Shown here piece by piece: positions 11,661 to 22,375 of a stretch of DNA of 64,000 nucleotides. Each line of letters starts with the position of its first letter. Within the stretch, counting starts at the first letter, position 1. A program made the translations under genes and the position numbers. A model generated the notes under the pieces. The model was not told the DNA's origin and did not search any database. It worked only from the letters and a program-made list of their open reading frames with translations. The stretch is taken from NCBI GenBank assembly GCA_032158295.1, contig CM063251.1, positions 21,821,933-21,885,932 on the forward strand. The letters run 5' to 3'. The stretch is from Pycnopodia helianthoides. Taxonomy: Eukaryota > Echinodermata > Asteroidea > Forcipulatida > Asteriidae.

Positions 11661-13084
11661 AAAGCCCAAGCCATGGTTTCAAAAAATGTACAGTACACGT
11701 AGTTGCAGTCTAAAACAGAACAAACAAATGATCCATAAAGAAAACTAAACCTCGAACATGGAATTAATACACGTGCATAAATATAATTGTGTCAAGGCAA
11801 AACCAGGGGTCCTTTGCACCGTTTGCCCCTTGGATGTAAACTTCAAGTACTGTACGAACATGAAGTTCAAGGCCCAAATTTGTACAAAATGGAGTGAACA
11901 TAGTGCATACCCACAGAGGTGAACACTTGTGTGCAAGACTCTCTTCAGTGTACTTTGTACAAACATGTTTCTTTAAGCATGAGTTGCAATGTAAGGCACT
12001 TTTTAAAATTCATAGGATCACCAGTAAAGATAGAAATAAATATTTCAACTAAAATAACTAGTTTTAAAAACTTCTTCTCAAAATAACAACATCAATTGTA
12101 AATCTAAAAAAATAGAATAGAATTTGAAACTTGTTTACTTTATTACAACAGCCTAACAAGAGCCAATTAGTTACAGTATGAATAGGAAACAAGTAGAAAT
12201 GCTCAGTTTTAAAAGTGGGAGGAAAACCCCAATTGGGGAAAACCCAGGTAATCATGTAGGGACTGAAAACCCAATGCACGATTGGCTTCGGTCTGAGGTG
12301 GGATTTGAACCGGGCTCCACCTGTAGAGGTGAGGCAGGGAAGGAAACCGCTGCACCAATCTGATCCCACATGAAATGATCCAATCCTGCCAACAAGGAGT
12401 CCAAAGCTGATTCTTCCGTTATCTGATTGTTGTCTTGTTGCCTCTTTGTTTTGTTTTGTGTAAGTCTACATGTATGTGTAAAAGAGCTATTTTTCTAAAG
12501 TAATTTTTTGTACATTTTGTAGTTTTTAACTTGTAAACTTTGTAGCAATTTAGCCCACAGGCTACAAATGCATTGATTTAATAAACCAGAAATAATAAAA
12601 AATAATAACACAAATACATGTACAATGATGCAGATACCACATAAAACTCTACACCTACATGTAATAGCACACAAGCTTAGTTGTCGGCTCTTAACACATT
12701 TTCCCAACAAATCCAACCTTGACCAAATTTCTCGAGCAATTTATTTTGTTCACGATCACAGTGGTCTATTTTACCTGTTGTATGGTACTACACGTACATG
12801 TATGCTACAGTACACATCTAAAGCCCACCATCATAACTGCTGCACTCAAAACATGTTTTAGTATGGTGGGATAGTATTGACAAAAATACATGTATGTACT
12901 TGCTGAGAAGTATTTTCAATTTTGCAAATTATTATACCCTAGATCATTTCATCCAAAACTCTTCTATCCCCCCCCCCTCTTTTATTGAACTACCCATGAG
13001 CAAAAGTTGGGGCTTAAGCTAAAGATCACACAGGGCAAGCGAACCAAGTCATTATTATCTGTTCACTGCACACAGAGTGTGAGG

Positions 13085-13215
13085 ACAGGCCTTCATGAAC
13101 ACCAAAACTTTCTGATTTTATCAACCACCAAGATCATCAAAAAACTTGCACAGTAGTGGATGGACAGGCCTTGTGTACACCAAAACTTACTGATGTTATC
13201 AAACACCAAGATCAT
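13085..13215 (+). repeat. Tandem duplication, about 70 bp
   Basis: GGACAGGCCTTCATGAACAC and GGACAGGCCTTGTGTACACC start two imperfect copies, each ending in CACCAAGATCAT and a run of A and CTTG. Confidence 0.65.
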
Positions 13216-14965
13216 AAAAAAACTTGTTATTGTTTAAAACCTTTTTTCCTATATTGTCCTTTTCTGTACATAAACAGGGGATGTTATCTGATACAATAAG
13301 ATACAATTATACAAAATTATTTTTTGTGAACGTAATTTACGAATCTTCTTGGGTATTAAAAGGTGAAATTCCTGTATGCACATTTTCGCCATTTACAATG
13401 AAGACATCAGATTTTGATGTCCAACCACACAAAGGTGTAGTCAACTTTCAACAATCATCAATGACTCAATCAACAAAATGACATCACAATCATAAAAAGT
13501 ATAGGGTGTGTACATGATCTAGGATTATTAAAACAACTGTAATCAAATAGCACGAACATTAGTCATCACATTTTAATAAGGATATTAACGTAATGCTGGA
13601 CACCAAAGGCCCCTACCCTATTGCAAATTACGCTACTGTATATATAAAACGTACCCTATTCCAACCCTGTGTATTGCGTTAATCTGCGCGTCAAGCTTTC
13701 TTGAAGATAATTTTGTGAACAAACAGTGCTTGTGAAATACTGAAAATATATTCTGCATCATCCAGGATATGGGACACAGAAGTGCTACACATGTATTGTA
13801 TTTTTCTGTATTTGGCTCACGCTTGTGTGATAACTAATAATGTTGTAAATATCCATCATCTTTTCAATAAACTTCAACACACACAGACCTTCCCAAACTC
13901 ATGATTTCAAAAAACCTGACTCAAACCTTACAAACAAATCCAAACAGTGACTTTGCTTACTGACTGCAGAGTTCTCTGATATTGTGTATTTATGGAAAGA
14001 ATTTACCATAAAGAAAGAGGGTTAAATCAAGTTGGTTTATGAATGACTTCCTGAATGCATCATAGCAGGAAATAGTAGACAGTCCCCAATTGTCATACAA
14101 ATTGTGCGTTCCCACACCAGACTCTACATGTATGTACAATGTATGCAGTCAAAACAAGCACACTAATTAGCCCTACATGATGTAGACCTGACTGTGTACA
14201 ATTACACTTTTTATAAGTGTATAAAATGATTGTCTGTATCTATGGTAATTCCACAATAAACTGGGGCAACCTGAATGCATTTTCAACGAAAATGGGTACT
14301 CTGATTTTCTGTGTACATTTTCAGCATACAATGATGTGGCGTACCAGATTACATTTAAAATTTCTATTTAATATTGTTCACTTAGTGTAGCGTTCATACA
14401 GTAACCACATTTTTGTCTGCAGCTCTGATGTTTTCTTAACATTACTTATTTGACACAACTGGCAAGTCCAAGATAAAGATCTAAAGATCCAAAGGTCGGA
14501 GACCCAAAAATATGTTTTAGAGGTTGAACTGTCACCATGGCAACTGTATTGTTATCACACTTCGCTTCAGCAATTCATTTGATTCACTGCTTCTGGCTCC
14601 AAGATTCATCTAACATGTCCTAATGCCCTATTCACATTACAAAGCCAATTCACAAGAAATACAAAACCAGGAAATTTGCACGGATTTTGAATTCCACACA
14701 TAAAAGTTTATTTCCACACTACAATTACAAATTCCTGGGGAAAAAAAGAACCCTCAGCAGACCTGACACTTGGTATGTATGTTAACCCAAGGGTTATGTC
14801 GCTTCGAGTAGGGTAGCTACATGTAGTTCTGTGAAGTATTCCAAGGGTTAGCAACTGAAGTGTGAAAAGGTCAAACAGAGTTCCCCTACACTCATGTTAA
14901 GGGCTTTTAAAGAGGGGCTCCAAGGTCAAATTCAGTTTCGTAGAATAAAACCAATCTACATATTA

Positions 14966-15110
14966 TTTTGGTTTTACCCATACAGTGTACACTGATATGT
15001 AAAGCACTGACTACCCAGTACTTTACCCCGTCCCCAAGTCCTGTGAACAAAATCCACAGGCATATTACTCGAGTAAGATTCAAACCCAACTACCTTTGCC
15101 ATTCTAGAGC
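14966..15110 (-). mobile_element. tRNA-derived SINE fragment
   Basis: Resembles the copies at 31722-32065: CAGTGTACACTGATATGTAA, then CCACAGGCATATTACTC and a box-B complement (GATTCAAACCC), then TTCTAGAGCA. Confidence 0.4.
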
Positions 15111-15111
15111 A

Positions 15112-15229
15112 GGGGTGCGTTCTCGCGGCCGTAACCAATAACTGTTTCGATCATTGCCCAGTAGTTAACCAGTGGCAAAGTCAACCGAAACAGTTAGGCC
15201 TATTGGTTACGACCGCGAAAACGCACCCC
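15112..15229. mobile_element. 118-bp MITE with long inverted termini (family N)
   Basis: GGGGTGCGTTCTCGCGGCCG continuing TAACCAATA at the left is mirrored by TATTGGTTACGACCGCGAAA continuing ACGCACCCC at the right. AACTGTTTCG and CGAAACAGTT extend the pairing inward. Confidence 0.75.
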
Positions 15230-15539
15230 AGATGTCTGACCAGCGAGATTGCCTGGTAGCTAGAGGCAGTTTGGGTAGCGCAAAAATTTAATAGCATATT
15301 AAATCAGGCAAACTTAACACATCCAAATTATTCACCTCAATGACACCCAGAAACTCATCTGGTTAGCACCATGGTATGGTGAGTAGGGTCAACCATAGGT
15401 CAATACCTGTCAACCCATAGCTCTATGGACAACCCATACAACCATAGGGGTCTGTCAAAAGATACATTCATTAATAGATGTCACAGCATACATGTAGGGA
15501 TGTTATACGAATTAGATGATCAAGTAACTAATGTAACTA

Positions 15540-15960
15540 GGGTTAGAACATTTTAACTAGGTAACCGTTTAACTGTTTACGCATTGGTAATCCATTTCCA
15601 AGTTTCCTTATTATGGACAGTAAAAAGGAAAGAAAGAGGTTTTCCTTTTCATTTTTATGTTAGTCTCAGATGGTCTCAGACATTATCCAGGGAGAATATT
15701 GACATCCCCTTTTTTTTCTCTTTTTTAAAAATCCTAATCCCCTACAAATCTTACATTATTTTCAATCCCCCTACATTTTGTTATTAATTTTGCTTTGCAG
15801 CCACCCCACTGTGGTTTGTGGTTTTGTGACTGTAAAGACTGGGTTACAGTGCTCTATTTTTCAATCCTTGAAAGTGTGTCGACATTTGCTCCTTATACTG
15901 TGGGCTCATCGTTCTGATTGGGATCGGTAGAACCGGTTAAAAGGTTAAACAAAAGTCACA
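15540..15960 (+). repeat. Dispersed repeat family H, copy 1
   Basis: AACCGTTTAACTGTTTAC, GGGAGAATATTGACATCCC, TTACATTATTTTCAATCCCC and CACCCCACTGTGGTTTGTGG occur in this order. The same order is seen at 37680-38010. Confidence 0.6.
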
Positions 15961-17291
15961 AGTACCCTTTTTACCATTTAGGAAAAATAAACATAAAGGC
16001 ACAACTCTACAACTAACTTGACAATGTGCTGTCAACTCCATCCTGATGGCATTAGATTACTTCTCATTTCAGTTTGTCTGAGCATGGCCTGAGGCTAATT
16101 GTAGCTAAGTGGTCACTGATTGATTACCATGGCATAACAGACAGACATTAGCCAGAAATCTGCATGTACTCACTACAGAAGTCAAGTCTGATGCAGCAGA
16201 CAATTTAATACAAATACAGGTAGACAGTTCCAAGCAATCTCCAAGAAGAAACGTTTCAATTTTCTATCAGCCTTGTGCATACTACGTTGATTTTCCTAAA
16301 ATGGTTAAACGAAACATGTGACTTCCAACCATTTCTACCCATTTTAATCTGAACTATGAGCCAACCTGTAAAAGAGGCAATGTCAACACACTTTCCAGGA
16401 ATGATCAGGATAAATGGTAGAACACTATGGCCAGTCTTCAAAGTCACAAAACCACAGTGGCAGCATACAAACAAAATGTAAAAACAAATGGTATGGGGGA
16501 TCAAAAATAATGTGTTACATTTTGTACCAGATTAAGATAAAACACTTCCACCAACAAAAAGTGATGCCAATCAGTCCTCTTGGATAGCTTCTGGGGATAA
16601 CATTTTCAAGAAAAGGAGGTCCAAATGTTTTTTTTCACTGTCAGCTTAGTTTTGTATGAGTTGTTTTTACTATTGGCTTCGTTTAACTGTTAAGGCAATT
16701 TGTAAACGGATTCCAATGTTTTGGGGTTTTTTTTACTGTTGAAGAGGTAACTGCTTTAACAACCCAACCCTTCGATTTTCAGACAATTTTCTTTCTGAAT
16801 AATAAGAAACTGTTAAATAATGCAGAGCGACTGGTTGCTTAGAAGCTGCCAGAAAAAGTGCCTAGTGTGACAACTTCCTTTGGAAAGGGCATTTTTTTCC
16901 CTACTGAGACATACTGTAACGAGGAGTACCACTTAATAATCTGGGGTCTATTAAGGCCTGCTTCCATTGTTTTCACTCTGGTGTTCCACACCCACACTTT
17001 TTAAACTTGATTTCCAATCAAGTATGTCTTAAGCAGGTTTCTATAATACTTATACACATAACGCTCACCAGCTTATTACCACAGACAAATACCCAGGCAC
17101 ACTGGCATAGCAGTCTAATTAGGATAACAAATCATAAACAAACTAAAAATAAAATTTGCAAAAACATAGTAGCTTCACGTTCCAATCATAGCAGTCTTTC
17201 TCAAAGTCCTTTAAAACAAAATAATTTTTGTTTAGGTTCAACAAAGATATTGACTTGAGCAGAAACTGACTGTGTAAATTTTGATTAACAT

Positions 17292-17382
17292 GCCATTGCT
17301 CTACCGACTGAGCTACATGTATCTGGCCCTGTATTGGTGGTCTTCCTATTTTGTCAATATCTTAGTTCGGGGATGACAGAGC
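17292..17382 (-). mobile_element. tRNA-derived SINE fragment (family G)
   Basis: GCTCTACCGACTGAGCTA is a box A complement. It is followed by the family's shared tail TCTTCCTATTTTGTCAATAT. Confidence 0.5.
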
Positions 17383-17573
17383 AGTCTTTGACCTCTAGGC
17401 CTATGTGATGCATTCCCACACTGTGTCAACTTCAGTATTTTGCTCCTAGTCCTACCCCCAACCATCTAGCTGAGCCCTACTAGGTAACTACAGTTAGCTT
17501 TGCGAACAGAAGGATTTAGTGATTCCAAATTTAACAGTCCCTTTTCACTAAAAACAAAGGCAAAGATGTTGAT

Positions 17574-17759
17574 TTTGCCCAATCGGCAGCTTACACACAT
17601 GTAGTCTGCCAAATCTACAGAGCGCAAACTGCAGATTGCGCACAATTTTGCCCAATCAGCAGATTGAGCTGCCAAATCTGCAGAGCGCAAACTGCAGATT
17701 GCGCACAATTTTGCCCAATCAGCAGATTGAGCTGCCAAATCTGCAGAGCGCAAACTGCT
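17574..17759. repeat. 64-bp minisatellite, about three units
   Basis: Units run TTTTGCCCAATCAGCAGATT, GAGCTGCCAAATCTGCAGAG, CGCAAACTGCAGATTGCGCA. The last two units are identical where they overlap; the first is diverged. The open frame across it on the minus strand is a by-product of the 64-bp repeat. Confidence 0.8.
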
Positions 17760-19634
17760 GACACAATCGTACCTCCATATTAACCAGCAACATCTCCTGC
17801 ATACCTCATAAGAGTTTATAATTTATTATAGAGGTCTTTGATGGATTTTGGAGTAGTTTTTTTCACTTGTTGGGTTTTTTGTTGTTGAATTGAATCTTGC
17901 AAGTGAGACATTTTAACAAACTCGTCAAACTTTTCACTTACAAAAATAAAAATAAAATAAACAAGAACTTTTTTTTAAATCCCGACCTACCGACCTTATT
18001 TCAAAATAGCATGTAACTGGAAACTGAACATTCTTCTGTTCGAAGTTCTGGGTAAATGGTTACAGATATTAAGGAATGGTTGGATGGCATTCTACAATAG
18101 AATATTTTTATTAGCTACATGCATGGATCACTTACTCATAAACAAGTCCAAGGTTTTTGTAATTAAAATCAAATTATAAAGAAAACTATACACAAAGGCA
18201 CGATCAAGTTAGTTTTTGAACCAATTTTGTTTCGAATGAAGTTTGAATCCTACAAAAAGCTAACATTAGACCATTGACTATCAATCTATTCTTAGCATTG
18301 ACATTGTATAGAAGGTGCAAAATGTCGTAAATTATGCATACGGATTTAGCCTATACTAGTATTATTATAGTAACATTGATGGTAAGTGTGTTAAACACTA
18401 AATTAATAATGCAACTTGTTAATAGTTATGTAATACTAATATTAAGGTACCCATATGGATTGGAAACCTGGCGTAATGAAACGTAAATAACTGATTAACT
18501 AACTGAAATTTGACCACACAATTTAAGTTTGAAACTGTCATTGTCAAAAGTGGCAGTAATTTATAAATACAATTGTTTTTATAAATTAATTATTGCCATT
18601 TGCATTTGTGAAAAGTTTTCTTATCTTCATTCACTCAGTCCACTTCCACCCAGCCCAATCATCATGCCAATCTACGCTAATTTTCAGTATTTTTAATTTA
18701 AAAAATCATTGAACTATAATCATAATGGTTAATAAACTGAACTGAAAGTGAACTGTCGATAAACAATGAAATATATATGATATATACATATATATTTGTA
18801 TGTCACATCATTTTTATATAACAAAATATGTCAAAAATCCCAATGAATTTACAGGAACTGTACAATGTACATTGGGAATGTGTACACGAATGATTCACTG
18901 TTCAAATATTCAATCAATCACCATAAACTACGGTAACGTTCAGCCGACAAGGCCACTGCACAAGCACTGAAAAAATACCTACCCAAGAAGGCTGTCTTTT
19001 AAGAAGAGTTTAAACACCAGAAGATGACGATATCTGTCCACATCTGATGGAATAGAACATGCCTTGTTTTCTGACAAATGTGTTTATGTAAGATGACAAT
19101 CTAGGCAAATTTTGAGGCCGTATTGGCGACTAAAATGAAGCCGTACTTCAACGCAGGTGTGTATCCCATGGGGTTTGGGCGTGCAGAGCAGCAGTAGTTC
19201 AGTGTAATGCATTTCACATATTGTGTCCGCATCTGTTGCTTGCACTTCATTCCTGGGGAGGGACCGGGAACCAGTCTACACTTGAAACGTGTAAATAAAT
19301 AAAACTATCTAATGGCACGAGAGGGCGCGCTAAGAAGCAGAGCAGTTTTAGAGGGCGCTTTTATGTAAACAGGAAACAGAAAATAATAATTCAGAAATCA
19401 TTACCTGTCCCGATCCGCGTGACATGGGTAAGGAATGCATTGCAACAGCAAGTGTGTGAACGTGCTCGTAGATGGTTACATCATAATTGTTACATCATCA
19501 CTACTTACGTAAATATTTGTGTGACTAATGTGTTCATTCGAATTTATCAACGTCATCGATCATGATGACAACAAATCAACAGTAACACGTACGTTGTGTT
19601 AGCGAGTAAGTTTGCTTGGGGCGCGGTCCGGAGT

Positions 19635-20105
19635 GGACGTTGGTAAAACGCGGAACGATTGCGGAACGACGGAACGACGGAACGAATAATATACAATGTA
19701 ACAAATCGTATTGCACATACGTAGTTACCATGCCACACAAACGACTGACGAATTTGCTGAACAGACTCCATCGATTCCAGAGTATAATTATAACACTATT
19801 TGAAAATGATCCTTGTACTTACCTGTGCATTTAATTGCTTGAAGAATATAAGGCCCTTAAAATATATTTTATGTGTTTGGTTAATTATTTGTTTATTTAG
19901 CTCAATGGTCCGTCCAACGGAAGGCTCCAGCATGACACTTGACTTACTGACCTCTCTGCAGAAAGAGTGCTGTACAGATCTAGACTGTAAAAAACCATGT
20001 GATATACATGTACATGTACATGTATGTATTTACTGTGTACTCTGTAACTGATGTACATGTACAGACTAAATAGCATGTCACGTGATGTGAGGGGAAATCA
20101 ATGGA
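19635..20105 (+). repeat. Left terminal inverted repeat of the foldback element
   Basis: Begins with GGACGTTGGTAAAACGCGGA and short CGGAACGA iterations. It contains a minus-strand consensus splice donor (19811-19822), the palindrome TCACGTGA near 20080, and ends where the array unit begins. Confidence 0.75.
19811..19825 (-). promoter_or_regulatory. Outward-facing splice donor in the left arm
   Basis: On the minus strand the sequence is ATGCACAG|GTAAGTACAAGG, a near-perfect 5' splice site. The intron would run left, toward the myosin gene. Confidence 0.4.
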
Positions 20106-21137
20106 TGCATAATGCTTTGCGCAATGAAAAAAAGGGGGTACACGGACAGGCAAAATAAACTATCAAGGACGGGTTGCTCCACCAATTCCAATATACCAAA
20201 TTGTTCCTTAAGGTCTCCTCTTTCTTACTAGCTGTCCAAAATAGTGGAGCAACCCGTCACTGGGGTCGAAAAAACTGCGGAACGATTGCTTTAGCGTCTT
20301 TATCCACATTAATCTATTTATTATGTGCAATTTAGTGCGCGAAATGAAACAAAATGAAGGGGGTACATGGATAAGCAAAACAAAATATATCAAGGACGGG
20401 TTGCTCCACCAATTCCAATATACCAAATTGTTCGTTAAGGTCTACTCTTTCTTACTAGCTGTTTAAAATAGTGGAGCAACCCGTCAATGGGCTCGAAAAA
20501 ACCGCGGAGGATTGATAAGAATCTTTATCCAACATTAATCTACTTATTATACGGCAATTTAGTGCGCGAAATGAAACCAAAAAAGGGGGTACATGGACAA
20601 GCGAAAAAAAACTAGAAAGGACGGGTTGCTCCACCAGTTCCAATATACCAAATTGTTCCTTAAGGTCTACTCTTTCTTACTAGCTATTCAAAATAGTGGA
20701 GCAACCCGTCAATGGGCTCGAAAAAACCGCGGAACGATTGATAAGAGTCTTTATCCAACAAAGTAAACATAAAGAATTGCGCGAAATGAAACAAACTTAA
20801 GGGGGTACATGAACAGGCAAAATAAACTATAAAGGACGGGTTGCTCCACCAGTTCCAATATACCAAATTGTTCCTTAAGGTCTGCTCTTTCTTACGAACT
20901 ATGCAAAATAGTGGAGCAATCCATCACTGGGGTCGAAAAAACGCGGAACGATTGCTTAGCGTCTTTATCCAACATTAATCTACTTATTATTATGCGCAAT
21001 ATAATGCGTGAAATGAAACATAGTAAAGGGGGTACATGAACAAGCAAAAAAACTATAAAGGACGGGTTGCACCACCAATTCCAATATGCGAAATTGTTCC
21101 TTAATGACTCCTCTTTCTCACTAGCTATCCAAATTAG
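20106..21137 (+). repeat. Left satellite array, about 4.5 units of 215-227 bp
   Basis: GGACGGGTTGCTCCAC starts at about 20167, 20394, 20619, 20834 and 21060 (the last begins GGACGGGTTGCACCAC). Each unit contains ACGGGTTGCTCCAC and, about 75 bases on, its inverse GTGGAGCAACCCGT, then GCGGAACGATTG, which is also in the terminal repeat. Confidence 0.85.
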
Positions 21138-22375
21138 CAACTGGATGGCAGACCTGATCATGACAGAACAAAACACTGAGCAAAAAGATCATCTGGTATC
21201 TACTTGCATTTAAAGACTTCAAGAAGTGAAAAGACATGCCCAAGCCCTCAGAGTAAAAAGGATTACGATTTCCAGGGATGTTCCAGCAAGCTTTGTGTCA
21301 ACACTTGAGTTTCTTTCGAATGTCACCAGAAGTCTGTTCAGCACCAACCTTTCAGTGGGCCACCTTGGGAAACAATGTACATATCCTCAGAGTAACAACA
21401 GACAGATGGTGTTTTGCGAAGGCGATTGCCAAGATTGGTTCCATGTTGAATGTATAAATAAAGGAGGAAAGTTTCCAAAGCACTTCTTATGAGCGCTGCC
21501 GCTCTAAATAATCCAATACAGCAACAAAGTTTGGCAAGCAGTTTCAATAATTACATATAGTTGCCATGCACATTAGTGGTGCTGCAGGTCCAGACTGTAA
21601 TTCTTGCTATAGCCACATTAGCATGAAAAACTTGATGATTTTTTGAAAATGACATCCTTATATTGCAGACTTGAATGGATACTTTAATCACACGTATTAT
21701 AGCGATATTTGTTGTCGAAAGTTCTACACTTAAATCTGGCTCAGTCCAAAATATTTAACCCCTAGCTGTGTTCCGGAGTTGTACTCAATCCATTTATTCG
21801 TACAGCTTGAGTTTGTTGGATACATTACATAGACCTATAGACCTTCCTGTACTCAGTAAAAGGAACAATTTTGTCACAAAATAAAAATGTTTAATATAGT
21901 AATGTTTTCTTTCACCTTTTTTTATACATTAAATTTAAAAAAGGTATTCAGTATTTTTCATGACGGATCGGTTTATACCTGGAAAGAAGGAAACACAGGG
22001 GAGGCTGCGGAGGATATAGCCGACAAAAGTCTGCAATTACATTTACAGTTGATGTTTCGTCCTACAGCAAAAGCCGTTTTCTTTATTAAAAGTTCAAACT
22101 GTTGTTATTTCTCCCGCAAGGTTTATTTATCGGTCGTTGTTGCCCAAGATCCAAACTAAGGAAAGGATCAGAAGCTGCTTTGGTCTAAATGTAACATCAA
22201 AATCAAGGGGTCAGAATAGTGGTTGATCCGGGAAATTTGACATCATTGACGGAACTCCATCATTTTTAAATGCTGGTGAGATAGAAATATCCTTGAGCAA
22301 CACACCGTATGTATTTGCTTTGTTTTGTTTTCGTTTTATTTTTGATTTATGTTTATTTGCTGGTCCGTGTACCCC
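21138..22375. other. Unique centre of the foldback element
   Basis: Non-repetitive 1.2 kb between the oppositely oriented arrays. It holds the PHD-like fragment (21214-21492) and a 90-codon open frame at 21887-22159 (plus strand) that I do not recognise. No transposase motif is visible. Confidence 0.55.
21214..21492 (+). pseudogene. PHD-finger-like fragment inside the foldback element
   Basis: The open frame between stops at 21211 and 21490 ends with MVFCEGDCQDWFHVECINKG, the C-x-x-x-C...WFH-x-x-C half of a PHD zinc finger. An upstream Cys (QCTYPQ) could serve as an early ligand. The last two Cys ligands are absent before the stop. There is no ATG in this frame after the preceding stop, so it is an exon piece or a decayed gene carried by the element. 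PHD fingers occur in several transposon-encoded proteins; which one this is I cannot say. Confidence 0.35.

Larger units (their letters stand above)
6723..19634. other. Long interval upstream of the myosin coding exons
   Basis: No coding exon recognised. It holds the MITEs, tandem repeats, SINE pieces and hammerhead pair listed separately; the rest is unique AT-rich DNA. Two minus-strand splice donors (CAG|GTAATGATT at about 19405 and TAG|GTATTTTTT at about 18988) could end non-coding first exons of the myosin gene, but nothing else supports a transcription start there. Confidence 0.4.

Noticed and set aside
12178..12363. 61-codon frame beginning MNRKQVEMLSFK
   Set aside because: It overlaps a degenerate SINE-like stretch (GGATTTGAACCGGGCTCCAC); not a gene.
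17466..17753. 95-codon frame with repeated LRSADLAAQSADWAKLCAI
   Set aside because: Read-through of the 64-bp minisatellite; no start context or homologue recognised.
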